NCBI GenBank assembly: GCA_019359115.1
Contig: JAHHHW010000119.1
Coordinates: 62,001-126,000 of the forward strand
Reading direction: 5' to 3'
DNA from: Pelatocladus maniniholoensis HA4357-MV3
GTDB lineage: Bacteria > Cyanobacteriota > Cyanobacteriia > Cyanobacteriales > Nostocaceae
Length of the DNA stretch: 64,000 bases
Every line of letters begins with the position of its first letter. Position 1 is the stretch's first letter. The notes under the pieces are model-generated. The model was not told the DNA's origin, did no database searches, and was given only the letters and a program-made list of their open reading frames with translations. This document shows, in pieces, positions 9,585-18,484 of the stretch. Both the position numbers and the translations under genes were made by a program.

Positions 9585-9827
9585 ATGAACACAAAAGAAA
9601 AGGTAGAATTTACTGATTTACCTCTGGCAGTTTATCGTGAGGTAGCAGCTCATCTACGGCAAGTGGAAGGAGTGGAAGTAGAATTGATTCCGCAATCTTC
9701 CCCACAGTTTGATTACAATCAAAGCCAAATTGCTGGTTTGTGGATTTCAGTTTCTCCTGACTCTAGTTCTGTTAGTCAGCAAAGAGTGGAACAAATTTTA
9801 GCTTACTATCGTGATCGTTATATGTGA
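9585..9827 (+). CDS. Conserved 80-residue protein of unknown function
   Basis: An 80-residue acidic soluble protein beginning MNTKEKVEFTDLPLAVYREV and ending YYRDRYM. It has an ordered-looking helix/strand composition and an ATG start, and is followed by a rho-independent terminator, which argues for an expressed single gene. I do not recognise a named family. Confidence 0.65.
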   Translation: MNTKEKVEFTDLPLAVYREVAAHLRQVEGVEVELIPQSSPQFDYNQSQIAGLWISVSPDSSSVSQQRVEQILAYYRDRYM

Positions 9828-9854
9828 GTTGAATCAAATTCAAAGCATCGCATC

Positions 9855-9885
9855 TTGGGTAAAGTTTCTCTACCCAATTTTTTTA
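9855..9885 (+). terminator. Rho-independent terminator after the 80-residue gene
   Basis: TTGGGTA (9855-9861) pairs with TACCCAA (9871-9877) and is followed by a run of seven T. It separates the small gene from the VWA/tubulin cassette, so the cassette probably has its own promoter in 9886-10072. Confidence 0.85.
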
Positions 9886-10072
9886 TGTGTTGGAAAACTT
9901 GATTGTTTTTAGGTTGCAAAAATACCTTAATGCACACAAAAGTGACAATATTTTGCAAAAAAATCTAATTTCAATAAAACTTGACTCGATAGTAGCTATA
10001 ATTTTGGTAGTGTCATGTTATACGTCAATTAATTAATATATTACTTTTTTTATAATAAGGCTCTTTTAGTTC

Positions 10073-11227
10073 GTGACAAGCGAAATAGTTATTCCAGGGA
10101 AGCAATCACTTAGTTCTTTTCAAAAAGTATTACTAGAAACGATTCCTCATATACCTGGACATGGAGGAAGGGATGTAATATTTGCAATAGACCTAACAGA
10201 AAGTGTCGGATATAACGATGAGGGACGTACGCGCTTACGTCAGATTATTGAAGATAGTTTACAACCAGGTGACTCTGTTTATATTGTCCCCTTTGCCAGA
10301 AACACAATTATATCAGATACAGGATCGAGTGTAAATCCATTAGGAACATCTGTACATATTTCTCATAAAAGTAAAGAAAATATTGATCGAGTTTTAAAGA
10401 AAATTCCTTTTGCATCTGATCCAAATCACTACGGAACAGATATCCAACAAGCTGAATTAACTATTTATCAAGGTGTAGCACAACTCAATCAAAATCGTTT
10501 ACAAAAAAATCAACCAATCAAACCGCAATCTGTGGTTTGGCTTACCGATGCACCTTTACTTACAAAACCAGGTATTACTTCAGAAATTTGGAATGAAACT
10601 CCTGGTGAGAGTCCTTTTAGGGTAGATAATTCTCCAGAAAGTCAACAACGACAAGCTTGGATTCAAACATTACCTTTGAAAGAGCGATCGCTCTTGATTA
10701 AAACTCAAAATAACAAACAATACACACTCACTATAGTAGATATTCCCCCGACAGTACAAGAACTTTGTACACCAGCACCAGGAGATCGAGAAACTTGTCT
10801 AGTAAATTCTTATTTATTTAAGCAACTTTGGCTACCTGGCTTAATTTCATTATTAATATTTACCGGATTTGTTTGGGGAATCATGAAATTGTACAAGCTT
10901 CAAAAAAAATGGGAATTAATCGTAGATTTTGAAATCACAGAACAACCAGAAGATCAAAAATGTCGATTACCCAACAACAAACGCATTGCGATTGGTGAAT
11001 ATGATCCTAGCTGCGTAGATTCCATTGATTGTCCAGGAGCAGAAGTGAGAGGATATTTAGAACGTAAAGGTGAAAATCTTTATCTCACACCGACAAATGA
11101 TGCGCCAATTTATTTAAATGGTCGCGAAATCAAATCACGCGCTCTGATATCTAATTCTCGATTCCGAATAAATTGTCCTGATGCTCGTAACCGTGAATAC
11201 GAAATAGTAATCAAAATCAATAAATAG
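10073..11227 (+). CDS. VWA-domain membrane protein, first gene of the tubulin-like/motor cassette
   Basis: A 384-residue protein from GTG 10073; a TAG stop lies two codons upstream and AAGG about 12 bases upstream, so no longer start is possible. Residues about 33-215 are a von Willebrand A domain with a MIDAS-type motif, D40-LTE-S44 (VIFAIDLTESVG). A single membrane helix follows near residues 252-272 (LWLPGLISLLIFTGFVWGI), then a beta-rich tail of about 100 residues that could be FHA-like (PIYLNGREIKSR). With no signal peptide, the VWA part may sit on one face of the membrane and the tail on the other. It lies 24 bases before the tubulin-like gene. A metal-dependent adaptor role is inference. 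Confidence 0.85.
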   Translation: MTSEIVIPGKQSLSSFQKVLLETIPHIPGHGGRDVIFAIDLTESVGYNDEGRTRLRQIIEDSLQPGDSVYIVPFARNTIISDTGSSVNPLGTSVHISHKSKENIDRVLKKIPFASDPNHYGTDIQQAELTIYQGVAQLNQNRLQKNQPIKPQSVVWLTDAPLLTKPGITSEIWNETPGESPFRVDNSPESQQRQAWIQTLPLKERSLLIKTQNNKQYTLTIVDIPPTVQELCTPAPGDRETCLVNSYLFKQLWLPGLISLLIFTGFVWGIMKLYKLQKKWELIVDFEITEQPEDQKCRLPNNKRIAIGEYDPSCVDSIDCPGAEVRGYLERKGENLYLTPTNDAPIYLNGREIKSRALISNSRFRINCPDARNREYEIVIKINK

Positions 11228-11251
11228 CCTGAAATATTAGGTATAAATTCT

Positions 11252-14200
11252 ATGATTAATATCACTGGTAATGAACTTCAATATCGGGGAATTAACCGAA
11301 CAGTATGTATCGGTTTAGGTGGTACTGGACGTGATGTATTGATGCGAATTCGACGGTTAATCGTAGACAGATATGGAGATTTAAATAACTTACCAATTGT
11401 CAGTTTTGTTCACATCGATACTGATAAAGCAGCAACTCAAGTAACTGGTATTCGTACAGGAAGTATTTATCATGGTGTTGACCTCAGCTTTACAGAAGCA
11501 GAAAAAGTCAGCGCCACTATGTCTACTAGCGAAGTTACTATGTTTGTGCAAGGACTAGAACGGCGCTCTGAGTATACTCGTCATGGTCCCTATGACCACA
11601 TTGGAATGTGGTTTCCCCAACAGTTAATTAGAAATATCAAAGCTGTAGAAGAAGGTGCTAAAGGTATTAGACCAGTAGGCAGATTAGCATTTTTTCATAA
11701 TTATCAAAAAATTACTACAGCAATTGAAACAGCAGAAAGACGGACTAGGGGACATGAGCCAATATTACTAAAAACTGGTTTAAAAATTGAACCGGGACTA
11801 AATATTTTTGTTGTAGGTTCTCTGTGCGGTGGTACAGGGAGCGGTATGTTTTTAGATGTTGCTTATAGTCTCAGACATCTTTATGTAAATCAAAATGTAC
11901 AGATTGTCGGCTATTTAATAATTAGTCCACAATTATACGGCAATACTCCTAGCATGAGTGCCAATACTTATGCTGCTCTTAAAGAACTAAATTATTATAG
12001 TATCCCCAGTACAAAATTTGAAGCTTGTTATGACATTCAAAATCTAGTTTTTGTTCAAGAACGTCGTCCAGCCTTTGACTATGCTTATTTAGTTTCTCAT
12101 CAAACTGGGGGTGAATATCAAATTTTAACTCAAGGTAAGTTGTGCAATGTCATTGCTCACAAAATAGCTTTAGATTTTTCTGGTGAATTAGCACCGATAG
12201 TTAAAGGAAATCGAGATAATTTTTTGCAGCATTTAATTCAGTGGGACAAGCATCCTCGTCCTAATGGTCAGCGCTATTTAACTTTTGGATTATCAGCAAT
12301 TTATTTTCCTCGCGATACTATTGTGCAAATTGCTTTAACTCATGTGAGTTTACAACTAGTAAAATTCTGGTTAACTGGTGAAGGTCAAAGTCCAGACCCT
12401 GTGACTTTACTAGAAAGATTTATTCTTCAATATCGCTGGCACAGTGACTTAGCAAAAAAAGATGGTATAGTTACTAGACTTACAGAGTCAGTGCAAGAAT
12501 CGAACAAAAGTTTTACTAACGCAATCTCGGCATGGAGAACTAAGTTAGAAAAGCTAATTACTAATTGTCAAAATCGAGATGACCGCGATAGTGTTCGTCA
12601 GCAGTTGGGAAGGGAATTTCGTGAACAATTTCGCAAAATTCAACCAGGAGAAACAGAGAGTAGTAGAGGAATTTGGTTGACAAGGTTATTACAAATTGCT
12701 CCAAATATTACAAAGGAGCTACAGTCTAATATTGATGATTTCATTATTCAGTTACTCACACCTAGCGATCCTAACTTTTCAATTAAAAGTAGTCGTGATT
12801 GGCTAGATATTTTGCAATATGAATTGAGTAATTATCTCCAGAATATCCAAGAAGAAATGATGAGGTTTAATGGATGGAAGACTCTTGAAGATGTAGAGAG
12901 AAAATGGCGCAATGCAGAACAAGTAATAGAAGATATTGAGCAAAAACCAAGTATTCCCTTTATTAGTAATAAAAATAACCAAGTCCAAGTAGAAGCGAAA
13001 AGAGTCGTAAAAGAAGTTTGCGATTTAATTAAACAAAATTTTGACTTTGCAGTCCTTCAGGAAGCTTTGCAAGTTGTCACTAATTTAGAAAAACACGTTC
13101 AAGAAAGAATCACCTTACTTGCTGCGTTTAATAGCTTAGTAGAAAGTTTGCACAATATTTATGAGAAACAAGAAAGAGATTTAAAACAACTAAATTTTGA
13201 TGAGATGAGCGGTGAAGCTATCTTTGATAGCGAAGATGTTGAACTTTGTTATCAAACTATGTTACCAAAAGACGATTTTCGTCGCCAACTAGTATTAGCA
13301 AGTGCAGAAATTACTGAACTAACTGGAAAAGGACAGAGTTTAGCAAGTTTTGTTGATCGCGATCGCGCAATAGCACTCCAACTTCAAAAAGAAATTGATG
13401 TCAATGTTGATAAATTATTTGCTCCTCGCTGTAGCAATATCGTTAACTCTGTAATTAAGCGGTTCATGCAAAATTATTCAATTTCTGCGCGTTCAACTCG
13501 TTTAGCACAAATTATGCAGGAAGCTGAACCACTGCTGAGTCTAAATTTAAGTGATCCTTACTTTCGTGATGATCCTGCTAAAAGTAGTCAACTTATAGGA
13601 TTTAAAGATGTAGATGAGTTAGAAGTACAGCAATTTAAAATCTTATTGGGGAAAGATTTGGGAATTGCTGGTGACAAATTTAAACCCACCCAATCTGATG
13701 ATGAAATTTTAATTGTGAATGAGTACGCTGGTTTTCCTCTGAGATTGATTAGCAATCTGGAGAACATGAGAAATCCTTACTTGCGCGAACTTAATTCTCC
13801 CACTTCTTTTCTCCATAATGATTCTCGAATTTCTTTCCCTGATATTGTCCCCCCTGATGTCAGAGTTATCGAAGAATTAGAGGATGTTTTTTATCCAGCT
13901 CTTGCTTTTGATTTATTACAAGAAAACCAGGAAAATCATGAATTAGAATTTCAATATTATGATAGCTTGCGTGATATCTATAATACTGCATCTTTGAGTC
14001 CAGAATGGAGTCAAGCATTAGAAGAACTTTCTAACCGCAAGGACATAAGTACAGAGTTACATAAACGTTTGGATAATGAAATCTCTCGGATAGCAAAACA
14101 GCCAGAACTTTGGGAAAGCGAATACTTACCGAAGTTGCGAGAGTTCGTCAAACAAATTGATGAATTACCAGAAGACAGTCCAAATTACCCTTATAAAGCA

Positions 14201-14506
14201 ACAGTTGTAGGAACACCCTATAGCAGCGATCCTACAGCAAAAGAAGGAATTATTATTCGTTTTCGGAGAAAAATGGATGAGCGATTTAACTCTACTGCAC
14301 AGCGAAGTTTTGCGCCTACAAATACAATAACTCAGAAAGCTATACCTGGTGAGATAATTATTGATTCATCTGGAGATTTCAACGATAACAGAGTCAAAAG
14401 GCGTTCCGAACTAGAAAAATTAAAGCAGGATTTAGAAGAAGGATTTTTAACAACAGAAGAGTACGAAAGAGAACGGCAAAGAATATTTAACAAATATCCA
14501 TTGTAA
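11252..14506 (+). CDS. Large tubulin/FtsZ-like GTPase-superfamily protein with C-terminal SHOCT-like helix pair
   Basis: A 1084-residue protein. The N-terminal 350 residues carry tubulin-superfamily nucleotide-binding marks: G21-LGGTGRD-28 near the first strand and the tubulin signature loop GGTGSG at 193-198, with a following helix (MFLDVAYSLR). This fits the Tubulin_2/FtsZ-like group, not FtsZ or TubZ. Residues about 390-1000 are long and helical with charged stretches. The last about 33 residues (SELEKLKQDLEEGFLTTEEY) look like a SHOCT domain, a small oligomerisation or tethering helix pair. The gene lies between the VWA gene and the channel gene, all on one strand. Makarova and Koonin (2010), as I recall, predicted that such FtsZ-like proteins work with VWA and OmpA-type partners in membrane remodelling. 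Confidence 0.85.
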   Translation: MINITGNELQYRGINRTVCIGLGGTGRDVLMRIRRLIVDRYGDLNNLPIVSFVHIDTDKAATQVTGIRTGSIYHGVDLSFTEAEKVSATMSTSEVTMFVQGLERRSEYTRHGPYDHIGMWFPQQLIRNIKAVEEGAKGIRPVGRLAFFHNYQKITTAIETAERRTRGHEPILLKTGLKIEPGLNIFVVGSLCGGTGSGMFLDVAYSLRHLYVNQNVQIVGYLIISPQLYGNTPSMSANTYAALKELNYYSIPSTKFEACYDIQNLVFVQERRPAFDYAYLVSHQTGGEYQILTQGKLCNVIAHKIALDFSGELAPIVKGNRDNFLQHLIQWDKHPRPNGQRYLTFGLSAIYFPRDTIVQIALTHVSLQLVKFWLTGEGQSPDPVTLLERFILQYRWHSDLAKKDGIVTRLTESVQESNKSFTNAISAWRTKLEKLITNCQNRDDRDSVRQQLGREFREQFRKIQPGETESSRGIWLTRLLQIAPNITKELQSNIDDFIIQLLTPSDPNFSIKSSRDWLDILQYELSNYLQNIQEEMMRFNGWKTLEDVERKWRNAEQVIEDIEQKPSIPFISNKNNQVQVEAKRVVKEVCDLIKQNFDFAVLQEALQVVTNLEKHVQERITLLAAFNSLVESLHNIYEKQERDLKQLNFDEMSGEAIFDSEDVELCYQTMLPKDDFRRQLVLASAEITELTGKGQSLASFVDRDRAIALQLQKEIDVNVDKLFAPRCSNIVNSVIKRFMQNYSISARSTRLAQIMQEAEPLLSLNLSDPYFRDDPAKSSQLIGFKDVDELEVQQFKILLGKDLGIAGDKFKPTQSDDEILIVNEYAGFPLRLISNLENMRNPYLRELNSPTSFLHNDSRISFPDIVPPDVRVIEELEDVFYPALAFDLLQENQENHELEFQYYDSLRDIYNTASLSPEWSQALEELSNRKDISTELHKRLDNEISRIAKQPELWESEYLPKLREFVKQIDELPEDSPNYPYKATVVGTPYSSDPTAKEGIIIRFRRKMDERFNSTAQRSFAPTNTITQKAIPGEIIIDSSGDFNDNRVKRRSELEKLKQDLEEGFLTTEEYERERQRIFNKYPL

Positions 14507-14724
14507 TATCATAGCTGTCAAAACATCTGATTATCCTGTTTTTCTTTATACAGTTTATTGAACTGTCAATATTAACTTTATATTTAAGTAAGTCGGTGAT
14601 TATACATCAAACTATGTTGAGTAACATAAAACTATTGAAATAAGTTCGTAGTAAGGACTTTAGTCCTCACTACAAGTCTTTGGTTATTTGCAGTTTATTA
14701 CTTACAAGCTAACAAGGTTATTTC
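14507..14724. other. Gap inside the cassette carrying a foldback repeat
   Basis: These 218 bases separate the tubulin-like gene from the channel gene. No terminator is evident. A copy of the GTAGTAAGGACTTTAGTCCT repeat lies at 14643-14678. Confidence 0.5.
14643..14678. repeat. Small foldback repeat, copy 1 (decayed right arm)
   Basis: Twenty-five bases from AGTTCGTAGTAAGGAC onward are identical to 20407-20431. Its right arm (TCACTAC) is only partly complementary to the left arm. Confidence 0.75.
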
Positions 14725-16371
14725 ATGCCACCAATATCCAGTACCCTAATAATTTTATCTTTCATATTAGTCATTTTACCCTCTGTGTTTGTTATATTTT
14801 TACGAATTGCTCTTTATAAACATCTGACCTTTTTAGAACAGCGAGTTAGAAGATTAATTAATAGACAAGAACGTGGACAACAACCGAAAATTATCGAAGA
14901 TTTAGAAAGAAGATTTGCACATGCAAGTAAAAATCTAGATCATGTTAATACTACCGCATTAATTGAAGATGCTTATAGTCGAGAAAAAATACGTTTCATT
15001 ACTTGCGAGCAAATTGATTATTTATGTCGAACTTTGCCAAACTTATTACTAGCTTTTGGTTTGTTTGGCACTTTTGTGGGTATTACATTTAATTTATATA
15101 CGCTTGGTCAAACCATTAATCAAACTGACGCTACTAATGTTACTACCTTGGTTGCAGAATTAGAGAAACCACTCCAAGGTATGAGTATAGCCTTTGTTAG
15201 CAGTTTGATAGCGTTATGTTTTAGCGCTTTACTAACAGTCATAAATTTATCTAGAAATACAAATTTATTAAAATACCGCTTAATTAGCTGCTTAGAAGAT
15301 TATTTAGATAATATTTATCAACCTCAAGTCCAAGGTGACACTCGTCTTGATAAGATTGTGAATAGAATGGTGTCCCAACAGGAAAGATTTTTAGCTAATT
15401 TTGGTAATACAGTTCGCACAGCAGTAGAAACATCATTAGGAAAAGTAACACAGCAAATAGCAGATAGTAATAAAGAGGTTGCTGATTTAGCTAAACAAGT
15501 TTATGAGAGTTTTACACAATCTGCTGGAACCATATCTGCTGCTGCGAATGAGTTTAAGTTCACTATTGAAGAATTAAATCAAAAAGCAGATATATTTAAA
15601 CAAGCTGCTGATACTTTTGATCAAAGTCAGTTTCCGGCAAAATTATCAGAAGCTACAGCAGATTTAGCTACAATACAGGAAAATTTTTCTCATTCTACCG
15701 TTAGTTTAGCCGAAGCAACAACAGCTATAGCTACAGTAGTAAAAGAGGTTCAGAGTTATAGTCAAGAATTAATTAATCTCGGCACAGAAATTAAAGAGAT
15801 TAATGCAACTTCTGTACAAGTGTTAAATTTGCATCAAAATAATCAGCAATCTCTGAGTGAGATTATTCCCCAACTGAAACAAGGAGGAGCGAGTTTTTCA
15901 AAAGCTGTTAACAAATTGGATAAATTAGAACAGAGAATTACTAATGATGCAGAGAGTTTAGAACAACTCATAGATAATGTTAAAACCTATACTCAGCAAG
16001 TAAATTCAGCAATAGAAATGACAGGCGATCGCTTGATTTCTAATTTATCTCAACAACTAGGTACAAACCAGAAACAAACTCAAACTGTAATTGCTAATTT
16101 AGAAGGATACGCCAATCAATTGAGTGTCAAATTAGACACACTTACTTTAGACATGGTGCAGTTAATTAAAGACAATAACGCAGGTTATAAAACAGTAGGA
16201 AACAGTCTCATAGCAGGTGTAAATAACCAGACTGTAGAAGTTACAACAAGTATACAAGAATGCATCAACAATCTCAAAGATACTAAATTTGAAATTTACA
16301 GATTGAGGCAAAATTTGGAAAAAGTTTTAGAAAAAACACCAGATACATTAGATGGCTTGAATAAAATTTAA
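14725..16371 (+). CDS. MotA/TolQ/ExbB-family (ZorA-like) channel subunit with long coiled-coil tail
   Basis: A 548-residue protein. Membrane segments lie near residues 7-30 (STLIILSFILVILPSVFVIF), 100-125 (LPNLLLAFGLFGTFVGITF) and 155-180 (GMSIAFVSSLIALCFSALL). The FGLFGTFVGIT and GMSIAF motifs are those of the TolQ/ExbB/MotA proton-channel fold. Residues about 200-548 are almost all predicted coiled coil, giving a long cytoplasmic tail as in ZorA of the Zorya defence system. The MotB/OmpA-like gene follows by 18 bases, and the two should form a stator-like ion-driven complex. What the tail contacts is unknown; the tubulin-like protein is an obvious candidate. Confidence 0.85.
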   Translation: MPPISSTLIILSFILVILPSVFVIFLRIALYKHLTFLEQRVRRLINRQERGQQPKIIEDLERRFAHASKNLDHVNTTALIEDAYSREKIRFITCEQIDYLCRTLPNLLLAFGLFGTFVGITFNLYTLGQTINQTDATNVTTLVAELEKPLQGMSIAFVSSLIALCFSALLTVINLSRNTNLLKYRLISCLEDYLDNIYQPQVQGDTRLDKIVNRMVSQQERFLANFGNTVRTAVETSLGKVTQQIADSNKEVADLAKQVYESFTQSAGTISAAANEFKFTIEELNQKADIFKQAADTFDQSQFPAKLSEATADLATIQENFSHSTVSLAEATTAIATVVKEVQSYSQELINLGTEIKEINATSVQVLNLHQNNQQSLSEIIPQLKQGGASFSKAVNKLDKLEQRITNDAESLEQLIDNVKTYTQQVNSAIEMTGDRLISNLSQQLGTNQKQTQTVIANLEGYANQLSVKLDTLTLDMVQLIKDNNAGYKTVGNSLIAGVNNQTVEVTTSIQECINNLKDTKFEIYRLRQNLEKVLEKTPDTLDGLNKI

Positions 16372-16389
16372 AATAAAAAAAATAAGTTT

Positions 16390-17052
16390 ATGTCTAAGCG
16401 ATCGCGACATTTTAATGAACATGAAGACCTCAATATTTGGCAAGCATTTACTGACTTAATGTCTAATGCTTTCCTGATACTTTTGTTATTACTGTTAATA
16501 ATTAATGTTAAATATACAATTTCACAAATATCAAATAATAAAGAAACAGGTACACCACCTATTTTTTTAATCAAAGACGAAAATTACAGATTTGAGCCTG
16601 GTAGCGCGGCAATTCCTCCAGATATGCTGAATTATATTAATAATAAAATTGTGCCTGGTATTGAAAACACTACAAGGAAGTATAAGATAGACACTGTAGA
16701 AATTATTGGTCATACTGATGAGCAATCTATTGGAAATGGTATAGCAAGTAATCTAGACAATAATTTAGAAGCATTCGCTAGTGACAAAGGTGCTGTCGTC
16801 ACCCTAAAACCAGGATCTAATGCTGATTTAGGGTTAATGCGTTCTTTAGCAGTAGTTAAAGAACTCTTGAAAATTCAAAAACAAAAAGGTCGCATGTCAG
16901 GAATTAAATTTCGTGCCTATTCAGCAGCACAATTAATATTACCAAATGGAGAATTTGCCCCTATTCCCAAGGGAGTGCGTCAACCAGAAGCAACACGGCG
17001 ACGTATTGAAATTCGCTTTACTCGCTTGGGTGAAGTGCGGGAAGTTAATTGA
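16390..17052 (+). CDS. MotB/OmpA-family (ZorB-like) peptidoglycan-binding partner
   Basis: A 220-residue protein. A short cytoplasmic N-terminus leads into one membrane helix (LMSNAFLILLLLLLIIN). Asp22, in the sequence WQAFTDLMS just before the helix, matches the proton-carrying Asp of MotB, TolR and ZorB. Residues about 65-215 form an OmpA-like peptidoglycan-binding domain (RFEPGSAAIP, VEIIGHTDEQ, LGLMRSLAVVKELL, RRRIEIRF). It should anchor the channel to the cell wall. It is the last gene of the cassette; no ZorC, ZorD or ZorE homologue follows, so this is not a standard Zorya locus. Confidence 0.87.
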   Translation: MSKRSRHFNEHEDLNIWQAFTDLMSNAFLILLLLLLIINVKYTISQISNNKETGTPPIFLIKDENYRFEPGSAAIPPDMLNYINNKIVPGIENTTRKYKIDTVEIIGHTDEQSIGNGIASNLDNNLEAFASDKGAVVTLKPGSNADLGLMRSLAVVKELLKIQKQKGRMSGIKFRAYSAAQLILPNGEFAPIPKGVRQPEATRRRIEIRFTRLGEVREVN

Positions 17053-17092
17053 AGATAAGGATTTCCGTCATGAGATGCACTCGCGTTCGGGA

Positions 17093-17279
17093 ATTAACTT
17101 GGGAGCATCCCAATTTTTTCAAAATACCGTAAAGCAAAGGGTTTAAACTTTGCTAATAGCGCAAGTCGTCTTCAGACGACTTCATAAAATCAAACAGTCT
17201 GCTTCAGCAGACTTGAACTATGAGACTGCGATTGAAATCGCAGGCGTTTTTTGAACATTTGGGATGCTCCCATTAACTT
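17093..17279. mobile_element. MITE-like foldback element, copy 1, with 8-bp target duplication
   Basis: The element spans 17101-17271. Its left end GGGAGCATCCCAA is matched in inverted orientation by TTGGGATGCTCCC at the right end, with further complementarity inside. It is flanked by a perfect direct repeat ATTAACTT (17093-17100 and 17272-17279), the mark of transposition. The inside holds hairpins AAGTCGTCTTCAGACGACTT (17163-17182) and AGTCTGCTTCAGCAGACT (17197-17214). It has no ORF of its own, so it must be moved by a transposase elsewhere. A second copy lies at 63372. Confidence 0.9.
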
Positions 17280-17467
17280 AGCAGTGACGAAAAGTTTCGC
17301 CCTATTTTTAGCTAGCTAAGATGACTTGGCTGCTACTTAGGGCAGTTGATACCCGTAAAGAATCACTGAGGATTCTTTAAAGATAGTTTCAATTTCCGAA
17401 ACGAAGGTGACAAAAGCTGTAGGAAAAGAGTAGCTTATTTGATAATAACAAGCGGCACTCAGCAGCT

Positions 17468-18418
17468 ATGGTAAAAGAATTAGCAATTCGCACCAATGGA
17501 CTAACTAAGCAATTTGACAGGCACGTTGCCGTTAATAATGTTGATTTAGAGATTTATGCAGGTGAGGTGTATGGCTTAATCGGCCCCAACGGTGCAGGTA
17601 AAACGACTCTCATTCGGATGTTAGCAGCAGCAGAAGAACCGACTACGGGTGAGATTTATATCAATGGCGATCGCTTGTTACGTGACCAAAGTAACCCGAC
17701 TCTTAAGCGTCGTCTTGGTTACTTACCTGATGACTATCCTCTGTATGAAGAACTAACAGTCTGGGACTACCTAGATTATTTTGCCCGTTTGTATCGTTTG
17801 CGAGAACCACGCCGAACAAAACGTCTACATGAGGTTTTAGAATTAATACAGCTGGGGAATAAACGCAATAGCTTAATTTCCACTTTGTCACGGGGGATGA
17901 AACAGCGCCTGAGTTTAGCGCGTACCATCATTCATGAACCAATTTTGCTGCTGTTAGATGAACCTGTTTCAGGACTCGATCCAATTGCAAGGATGCAGTT
18001 TCGAGAAATCATCAAAGTCTTGCAAGAAGCGGGAATGACAATCTTAATTTCTTCCCATGTTCTCAGCGATTTGGCAGAATTATGCACTTCGGTGGGAATC
18101 ATGGAACTTGGTTATTTAGTAGAAAGTGCATCGCTACAACAACTCTATCAACGTCTTGCGCGCCAGCAAATTGTCATCTCAACTTTAGCAAAGCAAGAGG
18201 AACTGCTAGCAGAACTTAAGAATAATTCTTTTGTGGAAGAGTGGGAAGTCATAAGTGCCAAAAATAGCGTGCGGGTGAATTTTTCTGGTCAGCAGGAAGA
18301 CTGTGCTAATTTGTTGCGATCGCTGATCCAAGCTGACATTCCAATTAGCGAATTTCACTGTACCCAAGAAGACCTAGAAACTATTTTCCTCAAGCTTGGT
18401 CACAAACAAGCATCTTAG
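17468..18418 (+). CDS. ABC transporter ATP-binding protein
   Basis: A 316-residue ATPase with Walker A GPNGAGKTT, signature LSRGMKQRLSLAR and Walker B LLLLDEPVSGLDP, and a C-terminal extension of the ABC-2 exporter type. It lies before two paralogous permease genes on the same strand, so the three likely form an export complex. The cargo cannot be read from sequence. The MITE copy upstream separates it from the VWA/tubulin cassette. Confidence 0.93.
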   Translation: MVKELAIRTNGLTKQFDRHVAVNNVDLEIYAGEVYGLIGPNGAGKTTLIRMLAAAEEPTTGEIYINGDRLLRDQSNPTLKRRLGYLPDDYPLYEELTVWDYLDYFARLYRLREPRRTKRLHEVLELIQLGNKRNSLISTLSRGMKQRLSLARTIIHEPILLLLDEPVSGLDPIARMQFREIIKVLQEAGMTILISSHVLSDLAELCTSVGIMELGYLVESASLQQLYQRLARQQIVISTLAKQEELLAELKNNSFVEEWEVISAKNSVRVNFSGQQEDCANLLRSLIQADIPISEFHCTQEDLETIFLKLGHKQAS

Positions 18419-18484
18419 TCAATTGTTATTATCCGCATCCCCCTTGTCCCCGATCCCCGATCCCTAACCTTGGAGTTTTCACCT

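Noticed and set aside
10073-17052. Calling the cassette a Zorya defence system
   Set aside because: ZorA/ZorB-like proteins are present, but no ZorC, ZorD or ZorE follows, and the VWA and tubulin-like genes are not Zorya components.
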